Shown: in pieces, positions 1 through 7,277 of the stretch
Layout of the letters: every line of letters begins with the position of its first letter
How positions within the stretch are numbered: position 1 is the first letter of the stretch
DNA from: Clostridiales bacterium
GTDB lineage: Bacteria > Bacillota > Clostridia > Lachnospirales > WQUN01
DNA length: 14,642 nucleotides
Assembly (NCBI GenBank): GCA_031273705.1
Contig: JAISRJ010000010.1
Coordinates: 1 to 14,642, forward strand
Direction: 5' to 3'
The notes under the pieces: model-generated
Told to the model about the DNA's origin: nothing
Databases searched by the model: none
Seen by the model: only the letters and a program-made list of their open reading frames with translations
Made by a program: the position numbers and the translations under genes

Positions 1-2875
1 TGCTGAACTGTTTGGACTGCCGGCGCACACAGTAGAAAAACGCCGCTATACCCGTCCACCAAACCGCCGGATTACCAAAAGATGTAATGCCGGTGCGCAA
101 ACCGTTCGCGAGTGTACCGGCATAGTAATAGATCGGCCGCATCATCAAAGGCCATTGAAACCAATATGACGAATATGGATGCGTGGATTCCAAATCCGAG
201 TGATAGCCGAACATATCTTTTTGGTTTTGAATAATTGCCTTTATACCCTCTTTGCCCGGCGTCCGCAAGTACGGGACGTACGACAGAGTGTATATAACAA
301 TCGGTATTATAATGAAGAAGATAACACACATAGCTAAAGTAATGGTAGCGTATTGCGGAAAAAAATCAATATTACTTTCCGTGACATTTTTGACACATTT
401 GTGTGAGATAAATTCCAGTCGTCGTTTGTTGATTGAGTAAAAGAACAACACCGGCAGCCCCAACATAGCGTAAACGCCTTGCCATTTGGCCGCGCAGGCT
501 AACCCGGCGCACAAGCCGCATAAAAAAAGATAAATCAGCGAGCGGATTAGGGTTCCATGTTTGCGAATCCTACCGGGTTCAAAAATGTTAAGCGATAAAT
601 AAAACGCCATAAACAGGTACATCAGCATTACAAAGAACGTTACATATACATCAATCGTCGAGATCCTGGTTTGAGCAAAGTGCATAAAATCGAACGTAAA
701 TAAAAACGCCGCGAAGAACGCCCATCTAGTTTTCAAAAATAATTTCTTCGCCAATATATAAATGACGGGGATCATCAATACTCCTACCAAAGCGCCCGTA
801 AATCGCCAGCCGAAGGGCGTCATACCGAATAACAGAATGCCCAGGCTAATCATAGCTTTGCCCAGGGGAGGATGTGTCCATTCATAGACTGTTAAATGAT
901 GAACAAATTCGTATGCCGTTCGGGCATGATATATCTCATCAAAGTAGGTGCCGTTAAGGTTTGTTCTTTCATGGGCGATTAAATCTTGCTCGTCACACAA
1001 AAACTCAGGGTTTGATGAAATCAGCGGATCGGTTTGGGAAAAGTCATTAATTAATAAATGACTTTTTTCCAAGTGATCGGATTCCACTATCTTAACAGGA
1101 ACAGATTCTTTTTCCTCATCCAAGAACGCCAGTTCTTGAATCATCAAATCGTTATCCAGACTATCCAGCCGAATGTATTGTTCGCTGATATCAACTTCAT
1201 GAAATTCCCAAGCAAATGGCATGTTTTCATCAATATCAACTATAGCGCGCCAATGTGACAGATTATCGGACGCGGAGATTTTATAACGCTTGTCGTGCCG
1301 GCTGCCCAGCAGTATCCCGATTGACTTTATTATTGCCGTTTTAGATTGCTGAAAAACCACAAATTGATTTTCGGCGGCTATCCAGGCGGTTTGAGGAAAT
1401 TGCGTATCACCCAAATTTATAAAGGCTATGGGGGTGTAGACACAAATTAAAATCGAGATTGCCATTATGTCACGGCGATGTAAGGTAAGCGGCGGGGACG
1501 AAGATTCCATTGGTATATATTCACGCTCGATAGGTAAATCACAGGCTTCACTTTTATAAGCGTTATTATTTTTGTAAACCAGTATGGAAACTATAACCAT
1601 TATCCCGCACAATATTATATTAAGCAATGAAATAACAGGCATGGAGACTTCAATCAGTTCCATGTTATTTTCATTTTGCAGCAGATGTATTATATCCGCG
1701 CAGTTAACAAAGGTTATAAGTGAATATCCGCCGTAGAAAAGCATAAAATTCTTGTCTCGGCGATATATGAATGCCAGCAGAAAAAATATCAACGCCGGAA
1801 ATAAATATCGCTCGTGCATTCTTACAGACAGTAAAAAGGTAAGAGAGTAAAGCGCGCCCGATACAAAAAACTTAGACGATTTACAATGTCTGCCCAAGTA
1901 TAAGATGAATAGACTAAAGAGCGTAATCAGAAAAATAAAAATATATCCGCATATCTCATAAGAAAGCCCCCAAATAAAAATGTCGCCGGCATTTTTCCAA
2001 TTTCCCCCCACAAACGCGAACAGGTTATAAGCGTTCACACTGGCGTAGGGGTAGGAAGAAAGGGTATCGATATACTGTTTTATAATCGGCTTAAAACTTA
2101 GATTCGGGACAAACGGCAGCATAAGAAGAATCAAGATAACCAGTGTCAGTATCCAGCGCAGGAATATCATCAGCGCGGCGCGCAGACTTCTATTTAGATT
2201 CTCCGCTTCAAAAAAGACAGCCTCTAAAGCGTCAAAAATATAAATGGGGGCAAGAACCAATGATTGGGGTTTAATCAGGATAGAAACCCCATACAACAGA
2301 TAGCTTAATTCCCGACGCTTTTCTGTAAGCGTATAGACTGAAAGCAGCATAGCAAGGGTGTGTACCGCGTCCACCTGGCCCCAAATGGATGAATCCAAAA
2401 TAACGGCCGGGTTAAGGGCATAAGCGAGCGCGAGCAAAAAAGCGACTCCGCTTTTAGCTTTTTTTATCGCGACGCGATAGATAACGGCGACAGCGACCGT
2501 ATCGCAGATAATGGCGGGAATTTTTATCAGGACATTGTAAGCCTCAGAATTCAGGTCCAGCAACGATTTTATCGCGCCGACGACCCATAGGACATACATA
2601 TAACCGGGAGGATAATCACTGAAAAAATCCTGCTGGTAGAATGAGCCCAAACCCTTTTCATATAAGGCGTCCGCCCAAAATTGAAATGTATTTATATCGT
2701 TCACATAACCGGAGTTGACATTTATCAGCAGAAATCTAATGAGTAATGTCAACCCAATTAAAAACAAGATCGGGCTGAAGCGTATTTGGAGCCATTTTTG
2801 CCGATTGTAATCCGACAAACAGACGATAATGAGTATAAAAGCCGCCAACGCGGATAATGAAAATATAACCGCCAT
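1..2875 (-). CDS. Bimodular membrane glycosyltransferase: Gpi18-like GT-C half fused to PMT/GT39 half (C-terminus cut off by window edge)
   Basis: I translated this frame by hand: 958 codons from the ATG at 2875 to the window edge without a stop. AGGGGGA (2881-2887 on the plus strand) is the ribosome binding site. Residues 1-430 are multi-spanning, with an Asp in the first loop (D60), DYPPGYMY (87-94), a KPQ motif and MHERYLFP (353-360), as in Gpi18-related GT-C mannosyltransferases. After a charged linker (about 432-472) and one membrane segment comes a soluble stretch (about 493-620) with a discoidin-like look (YKISASDN, then QYIRLDS). From about 620 the protein reads as a PMT enzyme: FDEIYHA with the DE pair at 646-647, THPPLGK (667-673), then repeated membrane spans. 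Both halves should use a lipid-linked sugar donor outside the membrane. Acceptor and sugar are unknown. It lies 99 bp downstream of tex on the same strand with no clear terminator between, so cotranscription is possible. The PMT end is missing here. Confidence 0.9.
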   Translation of the reverse strand, partial: MAVIFSLSALAAFILIIVCLSDYNRQKWLQIRFSPILFLIGLTLLIRFLLINVNSGYVNDINTFQFWADALYEKGLGSFYQQDFFSDYPPGYMYVLWVVGAIKSLLDLNSEAYNVLIKIPAIICDTVAVAVIYRVAIKKAKSGVAFLLALAYALNPAVILDSSIWGQVDAVHTLAMLLSVYTLTEKRRELSYLLYGVSILIKPQSLVLAPIYIFDALEAVFFEAENLNRSLRAALMIFLRWILTLVILILLMLPFVPNLSFKPIIKQYIDTLSSYPYASVNAYNLFAFVGGNWKNAGDIFIWGLSYEICGYIFIFLITLFSLFILYLGRHCKSSKFFVSGALYSLTFLLSVRMHERYLFPALIFFLLAFIYRRDKNFMLFYGGYSLITFVNCADIIHLLQNENNMELIEVSMPVISLLNIILCGIMVIVSILVYKNNNAYKSEACDLPIEREYIPMESSSPPLTLHRRDIMAISILICVYTPIAFINLGDTQFPQTAWIAAENQFVVFQQSKTAIIKSIGILLGSRHDKRYKISASDNLSHWRAIVDIDENMPFAWEFHEVDISEQYIRLDSLDNDLMIQELAFLDEEKESVPVKIVESDHLEKSHLLINDFSQTDPLISSNPEFLCDEQDLIAHERTNLNGTYFDEIYHARTAYEFVHHLTVYEWTHPPLGKAMISLGILLFGMTPFGWRFTGALVGVLMIPVIYILAKKLFLKTRWAFFAAFLFTFDFMHFAQTRISTIDVYVTFFVMLMYLFMAFYLSLNIFEPGRIRKHGTLIRSLIYLFLCGLCAGLACAAKWQGVYAMLGLPVLFFYSINKRRLEFISHKCVKNVTESNIDFFPQYATITLAMCVIFFIIIPIVIYTLSYVPYLRTPGKEGIKAIIQNQKDMFGYHSDLESTHPYSSYWFQWPLMMRPIYYYAGTLANGLRTGITSFGNPAVWWTGIAAFFYCVRRQSKQFS

Positions 2876-2974
2876 TGCAATCCCCCTGATGGTTAATTCC
2901 ACTTCATGAAGCATCTCGGCGTTTGCGCGCCACCCTCCACCGAAAGGGTACCCGTGGAGCGGAGTAGTTCAAAC

Positions 2975-5128
2975 CTATCTTTCGCTCGCGGCTACCCCGC
3001 GAATAGATAATTGAATACGCTTTTTCGCGAGATTAATGCCCATAACCTTTACTTTTACTATATCTCCGACCGAAACAACTTCCAAAGGATGTTTGATATA
3101 TCTGTCGGAAATTTGTGAAATATGCACGAGACCATCCTGATGCACCCCAATATCCACAAAGGCACCGAAGTCAATGACATTGCGCACAGTTCCGGTTAAA
3201 ATCATGCCTTCCTGCAGATCTTCCATAGAAAGTACATCGCTTCTTAGTATCGGTGGGGGAAACTCTTCACGCGGATCACGTCCGGGTTTTTCCAATTCCT
3301 TAATTATATCCTTTAGTGTAGGTTCTCCGATGCCCAATTGCTTGGCTAATGTCCTGACATCCGCGTGTAAGGCGGCCGTTTTTTTAGCTTTTACATCCTG
3401 CAACGAAAAACCAAAATAATGAAGTAACTGTTCCACAGCCTCGTAAGACTCTGGATGAACACCGGTGTTATCCAGCAGATTCTCCGATTCGGGGATACGT
3501 AAAAATCCGGCGCACTGTTCAAATGCTTTGGGACCGAGTTTTTTAACTTTCATTAGTTCTTTTCGGTTTTTAAATTTGCCATTGGACTCTCGGTATTCCA
3601 GTATATTTTTCGCGACAGAAGAGCTGATACCCGAAACATAGGAAAGCAGGGCGGGGGAAGCGGTATTCAAATCAACCCCCACATTATTAACGCAGCTTTC
3701 AACCACGCCGCTTAAGGTTTCGCTCAGCCGTTTTTGGTTCATGTCGTGCTGATATTGCCCGACCCCAATGCTTTTGGGATCAATCTTCACCAACTCAGCG
3801 AGAGGATCTTGCACTCGCCGCCCGATAGACACAGCGCTTCGCAGGGCGACATCATATTCCGGAAATTCGGCGGCTCCCAGTTTAGAAGCAGAATATACCG
3901 ACGCCCCCGCCTCGTTTACTATGGTATAAAATACAGTTTTATCCAGTTCTTTCAGCATGTTGGCGACAAAACTCTCCGTCTCACGTGAGGCGGTGCCATT
4001 GCCGATTGCGATTAGATTCACATTAAAATTATTTATTAAGGATACAAGAAACCGTTTGTCTCGTTCCAAGGATTCTTGATTCTTTGGGAGGGTACAATAT
4101 ACCACACCGGTATTTAGGACTTTGCCGGTGCCATCCACAACAGCAACCTTACATCCGGTTCTAAAACCCGGATCCAGAGCCAGCACGATTTTATCCTTAA
4201 TAGGAGGTTGCATAAGCAATTGGCGCAAGTTTTCCCCAAAGACGCGGACAGCGCCTTCCTGCGCTTTTTCGGTAAGCTCGTTTCTTATATCCCGCTCGAT
4301 AGAGGGGGCAATCAACCGTTTGTAGCTGTCGTCAATCACCGCGGATAACAAATCCTTGGTGAACGGGTTTTCTTTTACAATCACCGAATACAGCCGATTA
4401 GTGATTTCTTCAATAGGCGACTCTATATGTACACGGAGTTTATCCTCATGCTCTCCGCGATTAAGAGCTAATACCCTGTGTCCTGCAATCTTCGTAACCG
4501 GTTCTTGAAAGTCATAGTATTGATCATATACTGTGGACTCAGATTCGTCCAGGGCTTTGGATACTATTATCCCGCTGTTCCATGAAATTTTTCTAATCAT
4601 CGCCCTGTTATTGGAATCGTCCGAAATCATCTCGGCTATTATATCCAAAGCCCCGGCAATGGCGTCTTCAATCGTATTTACTTCTTTTTCAGGATTAACA
4701 TACGCCGCCGCGATAGTATCAACCGGCTGTGTAAGTGATTGCTCCCAAATATGCAATGATAAAGGTTCCAGACCTCGTTCCTTTGCGATAGTGGCGCGGG
4801 TACGGCGTTTAGGCCTAAACGGACGATAAATGTCGTCAATCTCTGTCAGAGTGAGGGCACTATCCAGAAAAGACGAAATTTGATCCGTGAGCTTTTCCTG
4901 TTCCGCTATCGAGGCGCGAACTTGCTCGCGTTTTTCATCCAGGTTTCTAAGATATAATAAACGATCATGCATCTCACGCAGGACCTGATCGTCCAGGGAA
5001 CCGGTCATTTCCTTGCGATACCGCGCGATAAAGGGGATTGTGTTGCCTTCATCAACTAATTTTACCGTATTTTCTACCTGAACGGGCTTTACTTTAAATT
5101 CATTCGACAGGGTTTTAAATATATCCAT
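2975..5128 (-). CDS. tex: Tex-family RNA-binding S1 protein (transcription accessory protein)
   Basis: Full-length Tex of 717 residues, close to the usual 700-780. Order seen: Tex_N helical region with YRKEMTGSLDDQVLREMHDR near the start; RuvC/YqgF-like nuclease fold (about 315-450) opening with LALDPGFRTGCKVAVVDGTG; helix-hairpin-helix region (about 482-542) ending KVKKLGPKAFEQCAGFLRI; C-terminal S1 RNA-binding domain (about 634-710) with GTVRNVIDFGAFVDIG and HISQISDRYI. An ATG at 5146 lies in frame but only 3 nt upstream of TTGGAGGAAA. The ATG at 5128 sits 6 nt after that GGAGG (5135-5139 on the plus strand), so MDIFKTL is the true start. Tex binds nucleic acid in the cytoplasm and affects transcription and stress tolerance in several bacteria; its exact job is poorly defined. 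It has its own promoter at 5159-5187 and is divergent from spoIIGA. Identification is secure. Confidence 0.97.
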   Translation of the reverse strand: MDIFKTLSNEFKVKPVQVENTVKLVDEGNTIPFIARYRKEMTGSLDDQVLREMHDRLLYLRNLDEKREQVRASIAEQEKLTDQISSFLDSALTLTEIDDIYRPFRPKRRTRATIAKERGLEPLSLHIWEQSLTQPVDTIAAAYVNPEKEVNTIEDAIAGALDIIAEMISDDSNNRAMIRKISWNSGIIVSKALDESESTVYDQYYDFQEPVTKIAGHRVLALNRGEHEDKLRVHIESPIEEITNRLYSVIVKENPFTKDLLSAVIDDSYKRLIAPSIERDIRNELTEKAQEGAVRVFGENLRQLLMQPPIKDKIVLALDPGFRTGCKVAVVDGTGKVLNTGVVYCTLPKNQESLERDKRFLVSLINNFNVNLIAIGNGTASRETESFVANMLKELDKTVFYTIVNEAGASVYSASKLGAAEFPEYDVALRSAVSIGRRVQDPLAELVKIDPKSIGVGQYQHDMNQKRLSETLSGVVESCVNNVGVDLNTASPALLSYVSGISSSVAKNILEYRESNGKFKNRKELMKVKKLGPKAFEQCAGFLRIPESENLLDNTGVHPESYEAVEQLLHYFGFSLQDVKAKKTAALHADVRTLAKQLGIGEPTLKDIIKELEKPGRDPREEFPPPILRSDVLSMEDLQEGMILTGTVRNVIDFGAFVDIGVHQDGLVHISQISDRYIKHPLEVVSVGDIVKVKVMGINLAKKRIQLSIRGVAASER

Positions 5129-5158
5129 AATTTTCCTCCAAGGCATTACTCTTAAATT

Positions 5159-5187
5159 AATATACCAGTTTTTACGGGAACTTGCAA
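5159..5187 (-). promoter_or_regulatory. Sigma-A promoter of tex (extended -10)
   Basis: Read on the minus strand: TTGCAA (5187-5182), a 17-nt spacer, then TATATT (5164-5159) preceded by TG one base upstream, an extended -10. It predicts a 5' leader of about 20-25 nt before the tex start at 5128. Confidence 0.75.
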
Positions 5188-5223
5188 ACTTGCGGCCACA
5201 CGCCTAAAATGATAATTTGATAG

Positions 5224-5241
5224 CCCGCGAATTCCCGCGAA
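5224..5241 (+). repeat. Two CCCGCGAA direct repeats in 10-bp phase upstream of spoIIGA
   Basis: CCCGCGAA occurs at 5224-5231 and again at 5234-5241, a 10-bp period that puts both copies on one face of the helix. They would lie about 75-92 bp upstream of the predicted spoIIG start. Each copy ends in CGAA, as the Spo0A box TGNCGAA does, but the first bases differ, so Spo0A binding is only an inference. Confidence 0.5.
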
Positions 5242-5277
5242 GCGTGACGCCTATTTTATTTTTTCAAGTAACTAATA

Positions 5278-5309
5278 TTACAAAATACACCGCTTACGCA
5301 TACTATAAT
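5278..5309 (+). promoter_or_regulatory. Candidate spoIIG operon promoter with long spacer
   Basis: A perfect TATAAT at 5304-5309 lies just upstream of the spoIIGA ribosome binding site (GGAGGTG, 5319-5325). The best -35 match is TTACAA at 5278-5283, which leaves a 20-nt spacer. The Bacillus subtilis spoIIG promoter also has an over-long spacer (22 bp) and needs Spo0A~P, so the abnormal spacing fits an activator-dependent promoter. The -10 is convincing; the -35 is weak. Confidence 0.5.
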
Positions 5310-5333
5310 ATCACTAACGGAGGTGGTTATTAC

Positions 5334-6236
5334 TTGAGGTTGGATGTTTACGCCGATGTCGTGTTTTTGATTAATTTTGCGTTAGATTTTTTGATCTTAG
5401 CAGTAGCGGGTAACCTTGTCCGGATAAGGACAAAACTTTGGCGGCTTGCTTTTGGCGCGGCTGTTATGGCGTTTTTATACTGTTTGGTTGTTTTCGTTAC
5501 ATATTTTCATATTTTTTATCACTTGATATTTTCGGTAATTATGCTTATTATTGGTATAGGCGTGGCTTTTATTCCCATAAAGCCCCTCGGATTCCTCAAA
5601 CTGGTTCTGTTTTCTTATATCAGCGCTTTTTTGATAGGCGGCGCCGGCATGGCGTTGTTTTATGGCACGCAGTTTTATAATTTGCCGGGCAGCATTGCAG
5701 GAACGAATGTTGTGTCATTCTCGTTACCAATTTTACTGGCCTCTGTCGCCGCGTTCTATGTGTTGTTCCGCTTTTTGCGTGACTGGATGGAACATAGGGC
5801 TTTAAAAAGACAGATTTGCATGCCTGTTAAAATCTTCTTTGACGAGTTGAATGTCGAATTAAACGCCTTGGTCGATACCGGCAACAGTTTACGGGAACCT
5901 ATTAGCCAGGCGCCTGTAATTGTAGCTGAATTTGACACTGTAAAGGTGTTTTTACCGGATAGGATAAAATTAATTTTCTATGAGAAACAGGAAAACGATC
6001 TAAACAATTTACTTGAATTCACTCAGGATAACTTTTCACACCGCATACGAATGATACCATACGAAAGTCTTGGACAGAAAAACGGAATGCTGATAGGGTT
6101 TAGACCCGATAAAGTGGAAATAAGGCGCGAAAAAGATGTTTTAACCCTTAAAGAAGTTGTTATCGGAGTTTATAATTTCGCCTTGTCTCGCGACGGCGAT
6201 TATCAAGGGTTACTTAACCCCGAATTGATAGCTTAA
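5334..6236 (+). CDS. spoIIGA: Sporulation sigma-E factor processing peptidase SpoIIGA
   Basis: Membrane-embedded aspartic protease that removes the pro-sequence of sigma-E in the mother cell after asymmetric division, on a signal from the forespore (SpoIIR in Bacillus). The N-terminal half has about five hydrophobic spans, beginning DVYADVVFLINFALDFLIL. The soluble C-terminal half carries the catalytic motif ALVDTGNSLREP; the Asp is residue 181, close to the D183 position described in B. subtilis. The frame is open upstream to 5217 with an ATT-type codon, but the start chosen is TTG at 5334, after GGAGGTG (5319-5325). This gives 300 residues, matching the family, and puts the promoter -10 upstream of the gene rather than inside it. 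The next gene, 52 bp downstream, is its substrate sigE. Identification is firm; the start rests on the ribosome binding site and promoter position. Confidence 0.95.
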   Translation: MRLDVYADVVFLINFALDFLILAVAGNLVRIRTKLWRLAFGAAVMAFLYCLVVFVTYFHIFYHLIFSVIMLIIGIGVAFIPIKPLGFLKLVLFSYISAFLIGGAGMALFYGTQFYNLPGSIAGTNVVSFSLPILLASVAAFYVLFRFLRDWMEHRALKRQICMPVKIFFDELNVELNALVDTGNSLREPISQAPVIVAEFDTVKVFLPDRIKLIFYEKQENDLNNLLEFTQDNFSHRIRMIPYESLGQKNGMLIGFRPDKVEIRREKDVLTLKEVVIGVYNFALSRDGDYQGLLNPELIA

Positions 6237-6288
6237 AGCTCCTCGCTTTAGCGATGGGGACGCAATTTGTAAATGGAGGAATCTGTAA

Positions 6289-7026
6289 ATGTTATACTTC
6301 AAACTTGCCTGCCTAAGAGTAAAGGATCTGCTGGAAAGGACATGGGCATTGTTATGCCCTTGGAAAGAGGATTATGTTTATTATATCGGCGGCAGCGAGA
6401 TCTTGCCCGCTCCGCTGACCAGCGAAGAGGAGGGCGCACTGCTTACCAGGTTGGGGACGGAAGACGACTTGCAGATCAAATCCGTTTTGATAGAACGCAA
6501 TTTGCGTTTGGTAGTTTACATAGCCCGAAAATTTGAAAACACCGGAGTTAATGTCGAGGATTTAATTTCTATCGGTACTATAGGCTTGATAAAGGCGATT
6601 AACACTTTCCGAACGGATAAACGCATAAAATTGGCTACTTACGCGTCTCGGTGCATAGAAAATGAAATTCTTATGTATCTGCGCCGCAATACCCGCACAA
6701 AATCTGAAGTTTCTATAGACGAACCCCTTAATGTCGATTGGGAGGGCAATGAACTTTTACTTTCCGACATTTTGGGCACGGAAGTTGACATTATTTCGCG
6801 AGATTTAGAAGACGAAGTAGATCGTGAATTGCTGAACAAGGCGCTTAACAAACTTACAAAACGTGAAAAGCGGATAGTCGAGCTACGTTTTGGACTTAAA
6901 ACAGGCGGAGAAGAAAAAACACAGAAGGAAGTCGCGGATTTGCTGGGAATATCGCAATCTTACATATCTCGGTTAGAGAAAAAAATCATCGGTCGTCTGA
7001 AACGGGAAATAAGCCGTATGGCATAA
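6289..7026 (+). CDS. sigE: RNA polymerase sporulation sigma factor E (pro-sigma-E)
   Basis: Sigma-70-family factor of 245 residues that directs early mother-cell gene expression during sporulation. The N-terminus is a membrane-associating pro-sequence rich in hydrophobic and basic residues, running to the conserved processing site YYIGGSE (31-37); SpoIIGA should cut next to it, releasing about 31-32 residues (27 in B. subtilis). Region 2 contains IERNLRLVVYIARKF (68-82), EDLISIGTIGLIKAI (90-104) and the -10 recognition helix around 107-133. Region 4.2 is a helix-turn-helix, TQKEVADLLGISQSYISRLE, at 211-230. The start ATG follows GGAGG (6275-6279) by 9 nt. It is cotranscribed with spoIIGA. An intrinsic terminator follows the stop, and sigG, often the third gene in this cluster, is absent here. 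Identification is secure. Confidence 0.97.
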   Translation: MLYFKLACLRVKDLLERTWALLCPWKEDYVYYIGGSEILPAPLTSEEEGALLTRLGTEDDLQIKSVLIERNLRLVVYIARKFENTGVNVEDLISIGTIGLIKAINTFRTDKRIKLATYASRCIENEILMYLRRNTRTKSEVSIDEPLNVDWEGNELLLSDILGTEVDIISRDLEDEVDRELLNKALNKLTKREKRIVELRFGLKTGGEEKTQKEVADLLGISQSYISRLEKKIIGRLKREISRMA

Positions 7027-7074
7027 TATTAATACACCGAGTTTTAAAATAATTGTTTCGGGGCGTCAGAAATT

Positions 7075-7100
7075 GAGAGGGCATTATCCTCTCTTTTTTT
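7075..7100 (+). terminator. Intrinsic terminator of the spoIIGA-sigE operon
   Basis: GAGAGG (7075-7080) pairs with CCTCTC (7088-7093), extendable by a G-U pair, and is followed at once by seven T residues (7094-7100). It lies about 50 nt after the sigE stop and closes the operon. Confidence 0.88.
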
Positions 7101-7130
7101 GTTATGCCGAGCTACACGCGAATATGTATA

Positions 7131-7178
7131 TTTTGTCTAAAAATAGATATAATTAGTTTTATTGTTAAAGAGACAAAA
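7131..7178. repeat. Inverted repeat TTTTGTCT / AGACAAAA upstream of the deacetylase promoter
   Basis: TTTTGTCT (7131-7138) and AGACAAAA (7171-7178) are exact reverse complements over 8 bp with centres 40 bp apart, roughly four helical turns. The right arm ends 3 bp before the -35 of the next promoter. A regulator binding both arms is possible, but AT-rich sequence makes chance repeats common. Confidence 0.4.
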
Positions 7179-7181
7179 GAT

Positions 7182-7210
7182 TTGACCGCCGTAATCAGAT
7201 GTAATATAAT
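7182..7210 (+). promoter_or_regulatory. Sigma-A promoter of the deacetylase gene, inside an inverted repeat
   Basis: TTGACC (7182-7187), a 17-nt spacer and TATAAT (7205-7210) form a near-consensus promoter 67 nt before the start codon. TTTGACC (7181-7187) over the -35 is matched by GGTCAAA (7217-7223) just past the -10, near the transcription start, and CAGAT (7196-7200) by ATCTG (7213-7217). This arrangement suggests an operator. Confidence 0.8.
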
Positions 7211-7277
7211 GAATCTGGTCAAACAATTTTGGTAGATGTTGGATAATTATAAAAATAATGTAAGTCGGGAGGGTCGT

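Noticed and set aside
252..1258. Short plus-strand open frames (252-440 and 1058-1258)
   Set aside because: They lie opposite the 958-codon glycosyltransferase frame, which carries clear family motifs; no ribosome binding sites or family resemblance.
2935..2959. CTCCAC ... GTGGAG inverted repeat enclosing GGGTACCC between tex and the glycosyltransferase gene, as a terminator
   Set aside because: Only 6 bp with a 13-nt loop and no T-run on the minus strand; cotranscription of the two genes remains possible.
5217..5333. Upstream extension of the spoIIGA frame
   Set aside because: The extension contains the promoter -10 and the ribosome binding site for the TTG at 5334, and the longer protein would exceed the family's usual length.
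7148..7153. TATAAT upstream of the deacetylase gene as a second promoter
   Set aside because: The hexamer at the proper distance (7125-7130, TGTATA) matches the -35 consensus poorly, and a much better promoter lies at 7182-7210.
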